DNA from: Dactylis glomerata
Taxonomy: Eukaryota; Streptophyta; Magnoliopsida; Poales; Poaceae
DNA: 64,000 nt
Direction of reading: 5' to 3'
NCBI GenBank assembly: GCA_007115705.1
Contig: QXEO01000548.1
Location: 8,196,383 to 8,260,382 of the forward strand
In this document: positions 1-13,486 of the stretch, one piece after another
How positions within the stretch are numbered: position 1 is the first letter of the stretch
Layout of the letters: each line of letters opens with the position of its first letter
Translations under genes and position numbers: made by a program
The notes under the pieces: generated by a model
Told to the model about the DNA's origin: nothing
The model's database searches: none
Seen by the model: only the letters and a program-made list of their open reading frames with translations

Positions 1-52
1 TGGCAGACATCGATGGGCACCGCAGTTTGACCTAGATCTCGGAGGGGGACTA

Positions 53-2708
53 GGGAATTCAGAAAAAAATCAAAAAAATGGAAAAACATCGCATGGAGTC
101 ATGGTGAGTGATGCAGCACCTAGGAAAAAATACCAAACATGCCATCCCAAGGGTTCACATGTGGACTCTCTCATAGAAAGGTGCTTCCAGACAGGAGTTC
201 TCTTGGTCTTTCCTTGGTCAGATGATCATGGTTTGTGCAAGTTCCACAGCAAACTTTGGAACCATGGTCCATTTTGTGGAGATGTGCATCTTTGCATTCC
301 CAACAACTTTGCAACATAGTGTTTTTCCAGTTTCCATATAAAAAATGCATTTCCCATTTTTCGGGTGCCCGGAGGGGTCGAAACATATGCTTTTTTGTGA
401 CGGGGGCACCAAGGGCACTGTGCAAAACATCACCACTCTAATTTTCATGGGTGGGGGACCTGCCAGGGGTCCCACATCCAGGAGGCTAGGAATTATCTCG
501 GCCTACTGCCATATAATGAATTATTTTTGCCCTAGATCCTTTTTAATCCAATTTTTCACTGGGCTACAAGAAATGCACACCAGAAAAATTGGGGAAAATA
601 CAGGGAGGTCCCCTGGAGGTGTGGGGCCCTAGAACCAAGACCAAACCATGGTTCCCACCCCACCTGGCAGACATCGATGGCACCGCGAGTTTGACCTAGA
701 TCTCGGAGGGGGGCCTAGGGAATTCAGAAAAAATAAAAAAAATGAAAAACAGTGCATGGAGTCAGGGTGAGTGATGCATCACCTAGGAAAAATACCAAAC
801 ATGCCATCCCAAGGGTTCACATGTGGACTCTCTCACAGAGAGGTGCTTCTAGACAGGAGTTCTCTTGGTCTTCCTTGGCAGATGACCATGGTTTGTGCAA
901 GTTCCACAGCAAACTTTGGAACCATGGTCCCATTTTTGGTGGAGATGCTGCATCTTTGCATTCCAACCACTTTTGCAACTAGTGTTTTTCCAGTTTCCAC
1001 ATAAAAATGCATTTCCCATTTTTGGGTACCCGGAGGGGTCGAAACAGGTGCTTTTTTGTGAAGGGGCCACCAAGGGCAGTGTGCAAAACATCACCACTCT
1101 AATTTTCATGGGTGGGGACCTGCCAGGGGTGCCACATCCAGGAGGCTAGGAATTATCTCGGCCTGCTGCCATATAATAAATTATTTTTGCCCTAAATCCT
1201 TTTTAGTCCAATTTTGCACTGGGATACAAGAAATGCACACCAGAAAAATTGGGGAAAAATACAGGGAGGTCCCCTGGGGGTGTGGGACCCTAGAACCAAG
1301 ACCAAACCATGGTTCCCGCCCAACCTGGCAGACATCGATGGCACCGCGAGTTTGACCTAGATCTCGGAGGGGGGCCAAGGGAATTCAGAAAAAATCAAAA
1401 AAAAATGGAAAAACAGTGCATGGAGTCATGGTGAGTGAGGCATCACCTAGGACAAATACCAAACATGCCATCCCAAGGGTTCACATGTGGACTCTCTCAC
1501 AGAGAGGTGCTTCTAGACAGGAGTTCTCTTGGTCTTCCTTGGCAGATGACCATGGTTTGTGCAAGTTCCACAGCAAACTTTGGAACCATGGTCCCATTTT
1601 TGGTGGAGATGTGCATCTTTGCATTCCCAACCACTTTTGCAACTAGTGTTTTTCCAGTTTCCACATAAAAAATGCATTTCCCATTTTTCGGGTGCCCGGA
1701 GGGGTCGAAACAGGTGCTTTTTTGTGAAGGGGCCACCAAGGGCAGTGTGCAAAACATCACCACTCTATTTTTCATGGGTGGGGGACCTGCCAGGGGTGCC
1801 TCATCCAGGAGTCTAGGAACTATCTCGGCCTGCTGCCATATAATGAATTATTTTTGCCCTAGATCCTTTTTATCCAATTTTTCACTGGGCTACAAGAAAT
1901 GCACACCAGAAAAATTGGGGAAAATACAGGGAGGTCCCCTGGGGGTGTGGGACCCTAGAACCAAGACCAAACCATGGTTCCCACCCCACCTGGCAGACAT
2001 CGATGGCACCGCGAGTTTGACCTAGATCTCGGAGGGGGGCCTAGGGAATTCAGAAAAAATCAAAAAAAACGAAAAACAGTGCATGGAGTCATGGTGACTG
2101 ATGCATCACCTAGGAAAAATACCAAACATGCCATCCCAAGGGTTCACATGTGGACTCTCTCACAGAGAGGTGCTTCCAGACAGGAGTTCTCTTGGTCTTC
2201 CTTGGCAGATGACCATGGTTTGTGCAAGTTCCACAGCAAACTTTGGAACCATGGTCCCATTTTTGGTGGAGATGTGCATCTTTGCATTCCCAACCACTTT
2301 TGCAACTAGTGCTTTTCCAGTTTCCACATAAAAAATGCATTTCCCATTTTTTGGGTGCCCGGAGGGGTCGAAACAAGTGTTTTTTGTGAAGGGGCCACCA
2401 AGGGCAGTGTGCGAAACATCACCACTCTACTTTTCATGGGTGGGGGACCTGCCAGGGGTGCCACATCCAGGAGGCTAGGAATTATCTCGGCCTGCTGCCA
2501 TATAATGAATTATTTTTGCCGTAAATCCTTTTTAATCCAATTTTGCACTGGGGATACAAGAAATGCACACCAGAAAAATTGGGGAAAAATACAGGGAGGT
2601 CCCCTAGTGGTGTGGGACCCTACAACCAAGACCAAACAATGGTTCCCACCCCACCTGGCAGACATCGATGGCACCGCGAGTTTGACCTAGATCTCGGAGG
2701 GGGGACTA
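53..2708. repeat. Satellite higher-order repeat, copy 1
   Basis: Four distinguishable monomer types run in the order A-B-C-D. Their signatures just before the GGGAATTC anchor are GGGGACTA (A), GGGGCCTA (B), GGGGCCAA (C) and GGGGCCTA with CGAAAAACAGTG downstream (D). The unit is 2656 bp. Its type-A monomer is the most diverged of the four copies, with extra small differences around 110-320. Confidence 0.85.
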
Positions 2709-5365
2709 GGGAATTCAGAAAAAATCAAAAAAAAGGAAAAACATTGCATGGAGTCATGGTGAGTGATGCATCACCTAGGAAAAATACCAAACATGCCATC
2801 CCAAGGGTTCACATGTGGACTCTCTCATAGAGAGGTGCTTCCAGACAGGAGTTCTCTTGGTCTTCCTTGGCAGATGATCATGGTTTGTGCAAGTTCCACA
2901 GCAAACTTTGGAACCATGGTCCCATTTTTGGTGGAGATGTGCATCTTTGCATTCCCAACCACTTTTGCAACAAGTGTTTTTCCAGTTTCCATATAAAAAA
3001 TGCATTTCCCATTTTTCGGGTGCCCGGAGGGGTCGAAACATATGCTTTTTTGTGACGGGGGCACCAAGGGCACTGTGCAAAACATCACCACTCTAATTTT
3101 CATGGGTGGGGGACCTGCCAGGGGTCCCACATCCAGGAGGCTAGGAATTATCTCGGCCTACTGCCATATAATGAATTATTTTTGCCCTAGATCCTTTTTA
3201 ATCCAATTTTTCACTGGGCTACAAGAAATGCACACCAGAAAAATTGGGGAAAATACAGGGAGGTCCCCTGGAGGTGTGGGGCCCTAGAACCAAGACCAAA
3301 CCATGGTTCCCACCCCACCTGGCAGACATCGATGGCACCGCGAGTTTGACCTAGATCTCGGAGGGGGGCCTAGGGAATTCAGAAAAAATCAAAAAAAATG
3401 AAAAACAGTGCATGGAGTCATGGTGAGTGATGCATCACCTAGGAAAAATACCAAACATGCCATCCCAAGGGTTCACATGTGGACTCTCTCACAGAGAGGT
3501 GCTTCCAGACAGGAGTTCTCTTGGTCTTCCTTGGCAGATGACCATGGTTTGTGCAAGTTCCACAGCAAACTTTGGAACCATGGTCCCATTTTTGGTGGAG
3601 ATGCGCATCTTTGCATTCCCAACCACTTTTGCAACTAGTGTTTTTCTAGTTTCCACATAAAAATACATTTCCCATTTTTTGGGTACCCGGAGGGGTCGAA
3701 ACAGGTGCTTTTTTGTGAAGGGGCCACCAAGGGCAGTGTGCAAAACATCACCACTCTAATTTTCATGGGTGGGGGACCTGCCAGGGGTGCCACATCCAGG
3801 AGGCTAGGAATTATCTCGGCCTGCTGCCATATAATAAATTATTTTTGCCCTAAATCCTTTTTAGTCCAATTTTTCACTGGGATACAAGAAATGCACACCA
3901 GAAAAATTGGGGAAAAATACAGGGAGGTCCCCTGGGGGTGTGGGACCCTAGAACCAAGACCAAACCATGGTTCCCGCCCAACCTGGCAGACATCGATGGC
4001 ACCGCGAGTTTGACCTAGATCTCGGAGGGGGGCCAAGGGAATTCAGAAAAAATCAAAAAAAAATGGAAAAACAGTGCATGGAGTCATGGTGAGTGAGGCA
4101 TCACCTAGGACAAATACCAAACATGCCATCCCAAGGGTTCACATGTGGACTCTCTCACAGAGAGGTGCTTCTAGACAGGAGTTCTCTTGGTCTTCCTTGG
4201 CAGATGACCATGGTTTGTGCAAGTTCCACAGCAAACTTTGGAACCATGGTCCCATTTTTGGTGGAGATGTGCATCTTTGCATTCCCAACCACTTTTGCAA
4301 CTAGTGTTTTTCCAGTTTCCACATAAAAAATGCATTTCCCATTTTTCGGGTGCCCGGAGGGGTCGAAACAGGTGCTTTTTTGTGAAGGGGCCACCAAGGG
4401 CAGTGTGCAAAACATCACCACTCTATTTTTCATGGGTGGGGGACCTGCCAGGGGTGCCTCATCCAGGAGTCTAGGAACTATCTCGGCCTGCTGCCATATA
4501 ATGAATTATTTTTGCCCTAGATCCTTTTTTATCCAATTTTTCACTGGGCTACAAGAAATGCACACCAGAAAAATTGGGGAAAATACAGGGAGGTCCCCTG
4601 GGGGTGTGGGGCCCTAGAACCAAGACCAAACCATGGTTCCCACCCCACCTGGCAGACATCGATGGCACCGCGAGTTTGACCTAGATCTCGGAGGGGGCCT
4701 AGGGAATTCAGAAAAAATCAAAAAAAACGAAAAACAGTGCATGGAGTCATGGTGACTGATGCATCACCTAGGAAAAATACCAAACATGCCATCCCAAGGG
4801 TTCACATGTGGACTCTCTCACAGAGAGGTGCTTCCAGACAGGAGTTCTCTTGGTCTTCCTTGGCAGATGACCATGGTTTGTGCAAGTTCCACAGCAAACT
4901 TTGGAACCATGGTCCCATTTTTGGTGGAGATGTGCATCTTTGCATTCCCAACCACTTTTGCAACTAGTGCTTTTCCAGTTTCCACATAAAAAATGCATTT
5001 CCCATTTTTGGGTGCCCGGAGGGGTCGAAACAAGTGTTTTTTGTGAAGGGGCCACCAAGGGCAGTGTGCGAAACATCACCACTCTACTTTTCATGGGTGG
5101 GGGACCTGCCAGGGGTGCCACATCCAGGAGGCTAGGAATTATCTCGGCCTGCTGCCATATAATGAATTATTTTTGCCGTAAATCCTTTTTAATCCAATTT
5201 TGCACTGGGGATACAAGAAATGCACACCAGAAAAATTGGGGAAAAATACAGGGAGGTCCCCTAGTGGTGTGGGACCCTACAACCAAGACCAAACAATGGT
5301 TCCCACCCCACCTGGCAGACATCGATGGCACCGCGAGTTTGACCTAGATCTCGGAGGGGGGACTA
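2709..5365. repeat. Satellite higher-order repeat, copy 2
   Basis: Same A-B-C-D monomer order, 2657 bp. The type-A monomer carries its private markers: TCATAGAGAGG, GATGATCATGG and a CATATGC...GACGGGGGCACC block. These recur once per HOR and not in the intervening monomers. Confidence 0.88.
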
Positions 5366-8024
5366 GGGAATTCAGAAAAAATCAAAAAAAAGGAAAAACA
5401 TTGCATGGAGTCATGGTGAGTGATGCATCACCTAGGAAAAATACCAAACATGCCATCCCAAGGGTTCACATGTGGACTCTCTCATAGAGAGGTGCTTCCA
5501 GACAGGAGTTCTCTTGGTCTTCCTTGGCAGATGATCATGGTTTGTGCAAGTTCCACAGCAAACTTTGGAACCATGGTCCCATTTTTGGTGGAGATGTGCA
5601 TCTTTGCATTCCCAACCACTTTTGCAACAAGTGTTTTTCCAGTTTCCATATAAAAAATGCATTTCCCATTTTTCGGGTGCCCGGAGGGGTCGAAACATAT
5701 GCTTTTTTGTGACGGGGGCACCAAGGGCACTGTGCAAAACATCACCACTCTAATTTTCATGGGTGGGGGACCTGCCAGGGGTCCCACATCCAGGAGGCTA
5801 GGAATTATCTCGGCCTACTGCCATATAATGAATTATTTTTGCCCTAGATCCTTTTTAATCCAATTTTTCACTGGGCTACAAGAAATGCACACCAGAAAAA
5901 TTGGGGAAAATACAGGGAGGTCCCCTGGAGGTGTGGGGCCCTAGAACCAAGACCAAACCATGGTTCCCACCCCACCTGGCAGACATCGATGGCACCGCGA
6001 GTTTGACCTAGATCTCGGAGGGGGGCCTAGGGAATTCAGAAAAAATCAAAAAAAATGAAAAACAGTGCATGGAGTCATGGTGAGTGATGCATCACCTAGG
6101 AAAAATACCAAACATGCCATCCCAAGGGTTCACATGTGGACTCTCTCACAGAGAGGTGCTTCCAGACAGGAGTTCTCTTGGTCTTCCTTGGCAGATGACC
6201 ATGGTTTGTGCAAGTTCCACAACAAACTTTGGAACCATGGTCCCATTTTTGGTGGAGATGCGCATCTTTGCATTCCCAACCACTTTTGCAACTAGTGTTT
6301 TTCTAGTTTCCACATAAAAATGCATTTCCCATTTTTTGGGTACCCGGAGGGGTCGAAACAGGTGCTTTTTTGTGAAGGGGCCACCAAGGGCATTGTGCAA
6401 AACATCACCACTCTAATTTTCATGGGTGGGGGACCTGCCAGGGGTGCCACATCCAGGAGGCTAGGAATTATCTCGGCCTGCTGCCATATAATAAATTATT
6501 TTTGCCCTAAATCTTTTTTAGTCCAATTTTTCACTGGGATACAAGAAATGCACACCAGAAAAATTGGGGAAAAATACAGGGAGGTCCCCTGGGGGTGTGG
6601 GACCCTAGAACCAAGACCAAACCATGGTTCTCGCCCAACCTGGCAGACATCGATGGCACCGCGAGTTTGACCTAGATCTCGGAGGGGGGCCAAGGGAATT
6701 CAGAAAAAATCAAAAAAAAATGGAAAAACAGTGCATGGAGTCATGGTGAGAGAGGCATCACCTAGGACAAATACCAAACATGCCATCCCAAGGGTTCACA
6801 TGTGGACTCTCTCACAGAGAGGTGCTTCTAGACAGGAGTTCTCTTGGTCTTCCTTGGCAGATGACCATGGTTTGTGCAAGTTCCACAGCAAACTTTGGAA
6901 CCATGGTCCCATTTTTGGTGGAGATGTGCATCTTTGCATTCCCAACCACTTTTGCAACTAGTGTTTTTCCAGTTTCCACATAAAAAATGCATTTCCCATT
7001 TTTCGGGTGCCCGGAGGGGTCGAAACAGGTGCTTTTTTGTGAAGGGGCCACCAAGGGCAGTGTGCAAAACATCACCACTCTATTTTTCATGGGTGGGGGA
7101 CCTGCCAGGGGTGCCTCATCCAGGAGTCTAGGAACTATCTCGGCCTGCTGCCATATAATGAATTATTTTTGCCCTAGATCCTTTTTTATCCAATTTTTCA
7201 CTGGGCTACAAGAAATGCACACCAGAAAAATTGGGGAAAATACAGGGAGGTCCCCTGGGGGTGTGGGGCCCTAGAACCAAGACCAAACCATGGTTCCCAC
7301 CCCACCTGGCAGACATCGATGGCACCACGAGTTTGACCTAGATCTCGGAGGGGGGCCTAGGGAATTCAGAAAAAATCAAAAAAAATGAAAAACAGTGCAT
7401 GGAGTCATGGTGACTGATGCATCACCTAGGAAAAATACCAAACATGCCATCCCAAGGGTTCACATGTGGACTCTCTCACAGAGAGGTGCTTCCAGACAGG
7501 AGTTCTCTTGGTCTTCCTTGGCAGATGACCATGGTTTGTGCAAGTTCCACAGCAAACTTTGGAACCATGGTCCCATTTTTGGTGGAGATGTGCATCTTTG
7601 CATTCCCAACCACTTTTGCAACTAGTGCTTTTCCAGTTTCCACATAAAAAATGCATTTCCCATTTTTTGGGTGCCCGGAGGGGTCGAAACAAGTGTTTTT
7701 TGTGAAGGGGCCACCAAGGGCAGTGTGCGAAACATCACCACTCTAATTTTCATGGGTGGGGGACCTGCCAGCGGTGCCACATCCAGGAGGCTAGGAATTA
7801 TCTCGGCCTGCTGCCATATAATGAATTATTTTTGCCGTAAATCCTTTTTAATCCAATTTTGCACTGGGGATACAAGAAATGCACACCAGAAAAATTGGGG
7901 AAAAATACAGGGAGGTCCCCTAGGGGTGTGGGACCCTACAACCAAGACCAAACAATGGTTCCCACCCCACCTCGCAGACATCGATGGCACCGCGAGTTTG
8001 ACCTAGATCTCGGAGGGGGGACTA
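5366..8024. repeat. Satellite higher-order repeat, copy 3
   Basis: Same A-B-C-D order, 2659 bp, nearly identical to copy 2 by eye, with isolated substitutions such as CACAACAAAC at about 6218 and GGCACCACGAG at about 7321. Confidence 0.88.
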
Positions 8025-10684
8025 GGGAATTCAGAAAAAATCAAAAAAAAGGAAAAACATTGCATGGAGTCACGGTGAGTGATGCATCACCTAGGAAAAA
8101 TACCAAACATGCCATCCCAAGGGTTCACATGTGGACTCTCTCATAGAGAGGTGCTTCCAGACAGGAGTTCTCTTGGTCTTCCTTGGCAGATGATCATGGT
8201 TTGTGCAAGTTCCACAGCAAACTTTGGAACCATGGTCCCATTTTTGGTGGAGATGTGCATCTTTGCATTCCCAACCACTTTTGCAACAAGTGTTTTTCCA
8301 GTTTCCATATAAAAAATGCATTTCCCATTTTTCGGGTGCCCGGAGGGGTCGAAACATATGCTTTTTTTGTGACGGGGGCACCAAGGGCACTGTGCAAAAC
8401 ATCACCACTCTAATTTTCATGGGTGGGGGACCTGCCAGGGGTCCCACATCCAGGAGGCTAGGAATTATCTCGGCCTACTGCCATATAATGAATTATTTTT
8501 GCCCTAGATCCTTTTTAATCCAATTTTTCACTGGGCTACAAGAAATGCACACCAGAAAAATTGGGGAAAATACAGGGAGGTCCCCTGGAGGTGTGGGGCC
8601 CTAGAACCAAGACCAAACCATGGTTCCCACCCCACCTGGCAGACATCGATGGCACCGCGAGTTTGACCTAGATCTCGGAGGGGGGCCTAGGGAATTCAGA
8701 AAAAATCAAAAAAAATGAAAAACAGTGCATGGAGTCATGGTGAGTGATGCATCACCTAGGAAAAATACCAAACATGCCATCCCAAGGGTTCACATGTGGA
8801 CTCTCTCACAGAGAGGTGCTTCCAGACAGGAGTTCTCTTGGTCTTCCTTGGCAGATGACCATGGTTTGTGCAAGTTCCACAGCAAACTTTGGAACCATGG
8901 TCCCATTTTTGGTGGAGATGCGCATCTTTGCATTCCCAACCACTTTTGCAACTAGTGTTTTTCTAGTTTCCACATAAAAATGCATTTCCCATTTTTTGGG
9001 TACCCGGAGGGGTCGAAACAGGTGCTTTTTTGTGAAGGGGCCACCTAGGGCAGTGTGCAAAACATCACCACTCTAATTTTCATGGGTGGGGGACCTGCCA
9101 GGGGTGCCACATCCAGGAGGCTAGGAATTATCTCGGCCTGCTGCCATATAATAAATTATTTTTGCCCTAAATCCTTTTTAGTCCAATTTTTCACTGGGAT
9201 ACAAGAAATGCACACCAGAAAAATTGGGGAAAAATACAGGGAGGTCCCCTGGGGGTGTGGGACCCTAGAACCAAGACCAAACCATGGTTCCCGCCCAACC
9301 TGGCAGACATCGATGGCACCGCGAGTTTGACCTAGATCTCGGAGGGGGGCCAAGGGAATTCAGAAAAAATCAAAAAAAAATGGAAAAACCGTGCATGGAG
9401 TCATGGTGAGTGAGGCATCACCTAGGACAAACACCAAACATGCCATCCCAAGGGTTCACATGTGGACTCTCTCACAGAGAGGTGCTTCTAGACAGGAGTT
9501 CTCTTGGTCTTCCTTGGCAGATGACCATGGTTTGTGCAAGTTCCACAGCAAACTTTGGAACCATGGTCCCATTTTTGGTGGAGATGTGCATCTTTGCATT
9601 CCCAACCACTTTTGCAACTAGTGTTTTTCCAGTTTCCACATAAAAAATGCATTTCCCATTTTTCGGGTGCCCGGAGGGGTCGAAACAGGTGCTTTTTTGT
9701 GAAGGGGCCACCAAGGGCAGTGTGCAAAACATCACCACTCTATTTTTCATGGGTGGGGGACCTGCCAGGGGTGCCTCATCCAGGAGTCTAGGAACTATCT
9801 CGGCCTGCTGCCATATAATGAATTATTTTTGCCCTAGATCCTTTTTTATCCAATTTTTCACTTGGCTACAAGAAATGCACACCAGAAAAATTGGGGAAAA
9901 TACAGGGAGGTCCCCTGGGGGTGTGGGGCCCTAGAACCAAGACCAAACCATGGTTCCCACCCCACCTGGCAGACATCGATGGCACCGCGAGTTTGACCTA
10001 GATCTCGGAGGGGGGCCTAGGGAATTCAGAAAAAATCAAAAAAAATGAAAAACAGTGCATGGAGTCATGGTGACTGATGCATCACCTAGGAAAAATACCA
10101 AACATGCCATCCCAAGGGTTCACATGTGGACTCTCTCACAGAGAGGTGCTTCCAGACAGGAGTTCTCTTGGTCTTCCTTGGCAGATGACCATGGTTTGTG
10201 CAAGTTCCACAGCAAACTTTGGAACCATGGTCCCATTTTTGGTGGAGATGTGCATCTTTGCATTCCCAACCACTTTTGCAACTAGTGCTTTTCCAGTTTC
10301 CACATAAAAAATGCATTTCCCATTTTTTTGGGTGCCCGAAGGGGTCGAAACAGGTGTTTTTTTGTGAAGGGGCCACCAAGGGCAGTGTGCGAAACATCAC
10401 CACTCTAATTTTCATGGGTGGGGGACCTGCCAGCGGTGCCACATCCAGGAGGCTAGGAATTATCTCGGCCTGCTGCCATATAATGAATTATTTTTGCCCT
10501 AAATCCTTTTTAATCCAATTTTGCACTGGAGATACAAGAAATGCACACCAGAAAAATTGGGAAAAATACAGGGAGGTCCCCTAGGGGTGTGGGACCCTAG
10601 AACCAAGACCAAACAATGGTTCCCACCCCACCTGGCAGACATCGATGGCACCGCGAGTTTGACCTAGATCTCGGAGGGGGCCTA
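8025..10684. repeat. Satellite higher-order repeat, copy 4
   Basis: Same A-B-C-D order, 2660 bp. The length difference comes from single-base homopolymer changes, for example an extra T in the T-run after CATATGC near 8360. The last monomer is already less typical than its counterparts. Confidence 0.85.
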
Positions 10685-12356
10685 GGGAATTCAGAAAAAA
10701 TCAAAAAAATGGAAAAACATTGATGGAGTCATGGTGAGTGATGCATCACCTAGGAAAAATACCAAACATGCCATCCCAAGGGTTCACATGTGGACTCTCT
10801 CACAGAGAGGTGCTTCCAGACAGGAGTTCTCTTGGTCTTCCTTGGCAGATGACCATGGTTTGTGCAAGTTCCACAGCAAAATTTGGAACCATGGTCCCAT
10901 TTTTGGTGGAGATGTGCATCTTTGCATTCCCAACCACTTTTGCAACTAGTGTTTTTCCAGTTTCCACATAAAAAATGCATTTCCCATTTTTTGGGTGCCC
11001 GGAGGGGTCGAAATAGGTGCTTTTTTGTGAAGGGGCCACCAAGGGCAGTGTGCAAAACATCACCACTCTATTTTTCATGGGTGGGGGACCTGCCAGGGGT
11101 GCCACATCCAGGAGGTTAGGAATTATCTCGGCCTGCTACCATAAAATGAATTATTTTTGCCCTAAATCCTTTTTAATCCAATTTTGCACTAGGGATACAA
11201 GAAATGCACACCAGAAAAATTGGGGAAAAATACAGGGAGGTCCCCTAGGGGTGTGGGACCATAGAACCAAGACCAAACCATGGTTCCCACCCCACCTGGC
11301 AGACATCGATGGCACCGCGAGTTTGACCTAGATCTCGGAGGGAGGCCTAGGGAATTCATAAAAAATCAAAAAAATGGAAAAACAGTGCATGGAGTCATGG
11401 TGAGTGATGCATCACATAGGAAAAATACCAAACATGCCATCCCAAGGTTTCACATGTGGACTCTCTCACAGAGAGGTGCTTCCAGACATGAGTTCTCTTG
11501 GTCTTCCTTGGCAAATGACCATGGTTTGTGCAAGTTCTACAGCAAACTTTGGAACCATGGTCCCATTTTTGGTGGAGATGTGTATCTTTGCATTCCCAAC
11601 CACTTTTGCAACTAGTGTTTTTCCAGTTTCCACATAAAAAATGCATTTCCCATTTTTCGGGTGCCCGGAGAGGTCGAAACAGGTGCTTTTTGTGAAGGGG
11701 CCACCAAGGGCAGTGTGCAAAAAATCACCACTCTATTTTTCATGGGTGGGGGACCTACCAGGGGTGCCACATCCAGGAGGTTAGAAATTATCTCGGCATG
11801 CTGCCATAACATGAATTATTTTTGCCCTAAATCCTTTTTAATCCAATTTTGCACTGGGGATACAAGAAATGCACACCAGAAAAATTGGGGAAAAATACAG
11901 GGAGGTCCCCTGGGGGTGTGGGACCCTAGAACCAAGACCAAACCATGGTTCCCACCCCACCTGGCAGACATCGATGGCACCGCGATTTTGACCTAGATCT
12001 CAGAGGGGGGCCTAGGGAATTCAGAAAAAATCAAAAAAAATGGAAAAACAGTGCATGGAGTCATGGTGAGTGATGCATCACCTAGGAAAAATACCAAACA
12101 TGCCATCCCAAGGGTTCACATGTGGACTCTCTCACAGAGAGGTGCTTCCAGACAGGAGTTCTCTTGGTCTTCCTTGGTAGATGACCATGGTTTGTGCAAG
12201 TTCCACAGCAAACTTTGGAACCATGGTCCCATTTTTGGTGGAGATGTGCATATTTGCATTCCCAACCACTTTTGCAACTAGTGTTTTTCCAGTTTCCACA
12301 TAAAAATGCATTTCCCATTTTTCGGGTGCCCGGAGGGGTCGAAATAGGTGCTTTTT
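10685..12356. repeat. Satellite monomers outside the HOR pattern
   Basis: Monomers anchored at 10685, 11350 and 12015 keep the ~665-bp period but do not continue the A-B-C-D cycle. They have private changes such as CACATAGG, GACATGAG and CATATTTGC. The segment ends at the 11-bp LINE target-site duplication AGGTGCTTTTT (12346-12356). Confidence 0.85.
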
Positions 12357-13486
12357 CAATGTGGATGGTTCTCCTAAGCCATCCCTAGCTGCCTGGGAAA
12401 TTATCTGTATGCCAAAGGATAAAGGAGGTTTAGGTGTGGTTAGTTTCCAGAAGCAGAATGCGGCTCTGCTGATTAAACACCTGGACAAGTTCTATAATCA
12501 TAGTGACATTCCTTGGGTTCATCTTCTTTGGTCTGCTCATTATGTTGACAAGGTGCCACATGCTAAAAACCTCTGTGGATCTTTCTGGTGGAGAGACATG
12601 CTCAAGCTTGTGGATAACTTTAGAGGTGTCTCAATGGTCAAGCGTGGTAAAGGAAATACTTTTTTATTTTGGTCTGATAATTGGCAGATAGGTGGTTCGG
12701 CTCAACCTCTAAATGCTAGATTCCCACGCCTTTTCTCATTTGTGAGAAATGAGAATGTCTCTGCTTAGTTTGTGTTTGGACAAGAAGATCTCTCTTCTAT
12801 GTTTCACTTGCCTTTATCGCATGCTGCTTTTAATGAGCTTGGCCAGCTCTAGCAGCTTCTGCATGACAATCCACTGTCAACACAGGAGGATTCTTGGGCA
12901 TATTGTTGGGGTGAGTGGTATACTTCTGCCAAGTTTTATAAGCATATTCATGCTCATATTGTGGTTCCTAGAGTTTACAAATGGTTGTGGAAGTCTAGCT
13001 GCATTATGAGAACAAAAACTTTTGCCTGGCTTCTATTGCGTGATCGCCTAAATACTTGTGACATGCTGCAGAGGAGACACTGGCATGTGACTGATGCAAC
13101 TCATTGTGCATGTGACTGATGCAACTCATTGTGTTTTATGTCCGGGCAGAGTTCATGAGGATAGGGTGCACCTCTTCTTCGAATGTAATTTTAGCAGCAG
13201 AATTTGGAGCTATCTTCAGATTGATTGGAATGGGAATGGTTCAAGTGATATGCAGGCACTCCTTGATCATGCTAGAAGGAGTTTTGGACATCCTTTCTTC
13301 ATGGAGGTTCTAATTATGTCTTGCTGGCATATCTGGCTAATTAGAAATGCTGCTATTTTTCGTGGGGATAGGCCTACCTTTGCAAGGTGGAAGGCCTCTT
13401 TTGTTCATGATATGGTCTTACTGCAGCATAGGATCAAGGTCAAACACAGATCTAGTCTGTTGGCCTGGATCAGCTCTCTGCCATGA
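12357..13486 (+). pseudogene. LINE ORF2 C-terminal remnant (post-RT region and zf-RVT domain)
   Basis: The first frame starts mid-protein at the truncation point and carries the Trp-rich, plant LINE-type stretch after the RT domain (SFWWRDMLKLV, FWSDNW). A TAG interrupts it at 12766-12768, and the same frame continues afterwards through AKFYKHIHAHI and TKTFAWLLLRDRL. A 25-bp tandem duplication at 13084-13133 shifts the frame. The zf-RVT-type Cys/His segment (CVLCPG, EDRVHLFFECNFSSRIW) is then read in frame 2 up to the stop at 13486. The family match is from recognised motifs. The copy cannot encode an active enzyme, because the RT and endonuclease domains are absent and two lesions are present. 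Confidence 0.9.

Larger units (their letters stand above)
1..12356. repeat. Tandem satellite array, ~664-bp monomer
   Basis: Monomers repeat head to tail. The anchor motif GGGAATTC recurs at 53, 718, 1379, 2044, 2709, 3373, 4037, 4702, 5366, 6030, 6694, 7360, 8025, 8690, 9354, 10020, 10685, 11350 and 12015, a spacing of 661-666 bp. Each monomer also carries AGATCT and CCATGG blocks. The first bases of the window fall inside a monomer, so the array continues to the left. Short open frames occur on both strands in every monomer, but the period is not a multiple of three and the frames differ between monomers, so I read it as non-coding. I do not recognise a published family name. Array identity is certain; a centromeric, subtelomeric or interstitial location cannot be told from the sequence. 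Confidence 0.97.

Noticed and set aside
101..12318. Dozens of 60-155-codon frames in the satellite, on both strands
   Set aside because: They recur with every monomer in both orientations, the period is not a multiple of three, and frames open and close between monomers. This is open-frame coincidence in a repeat, not a gene family.
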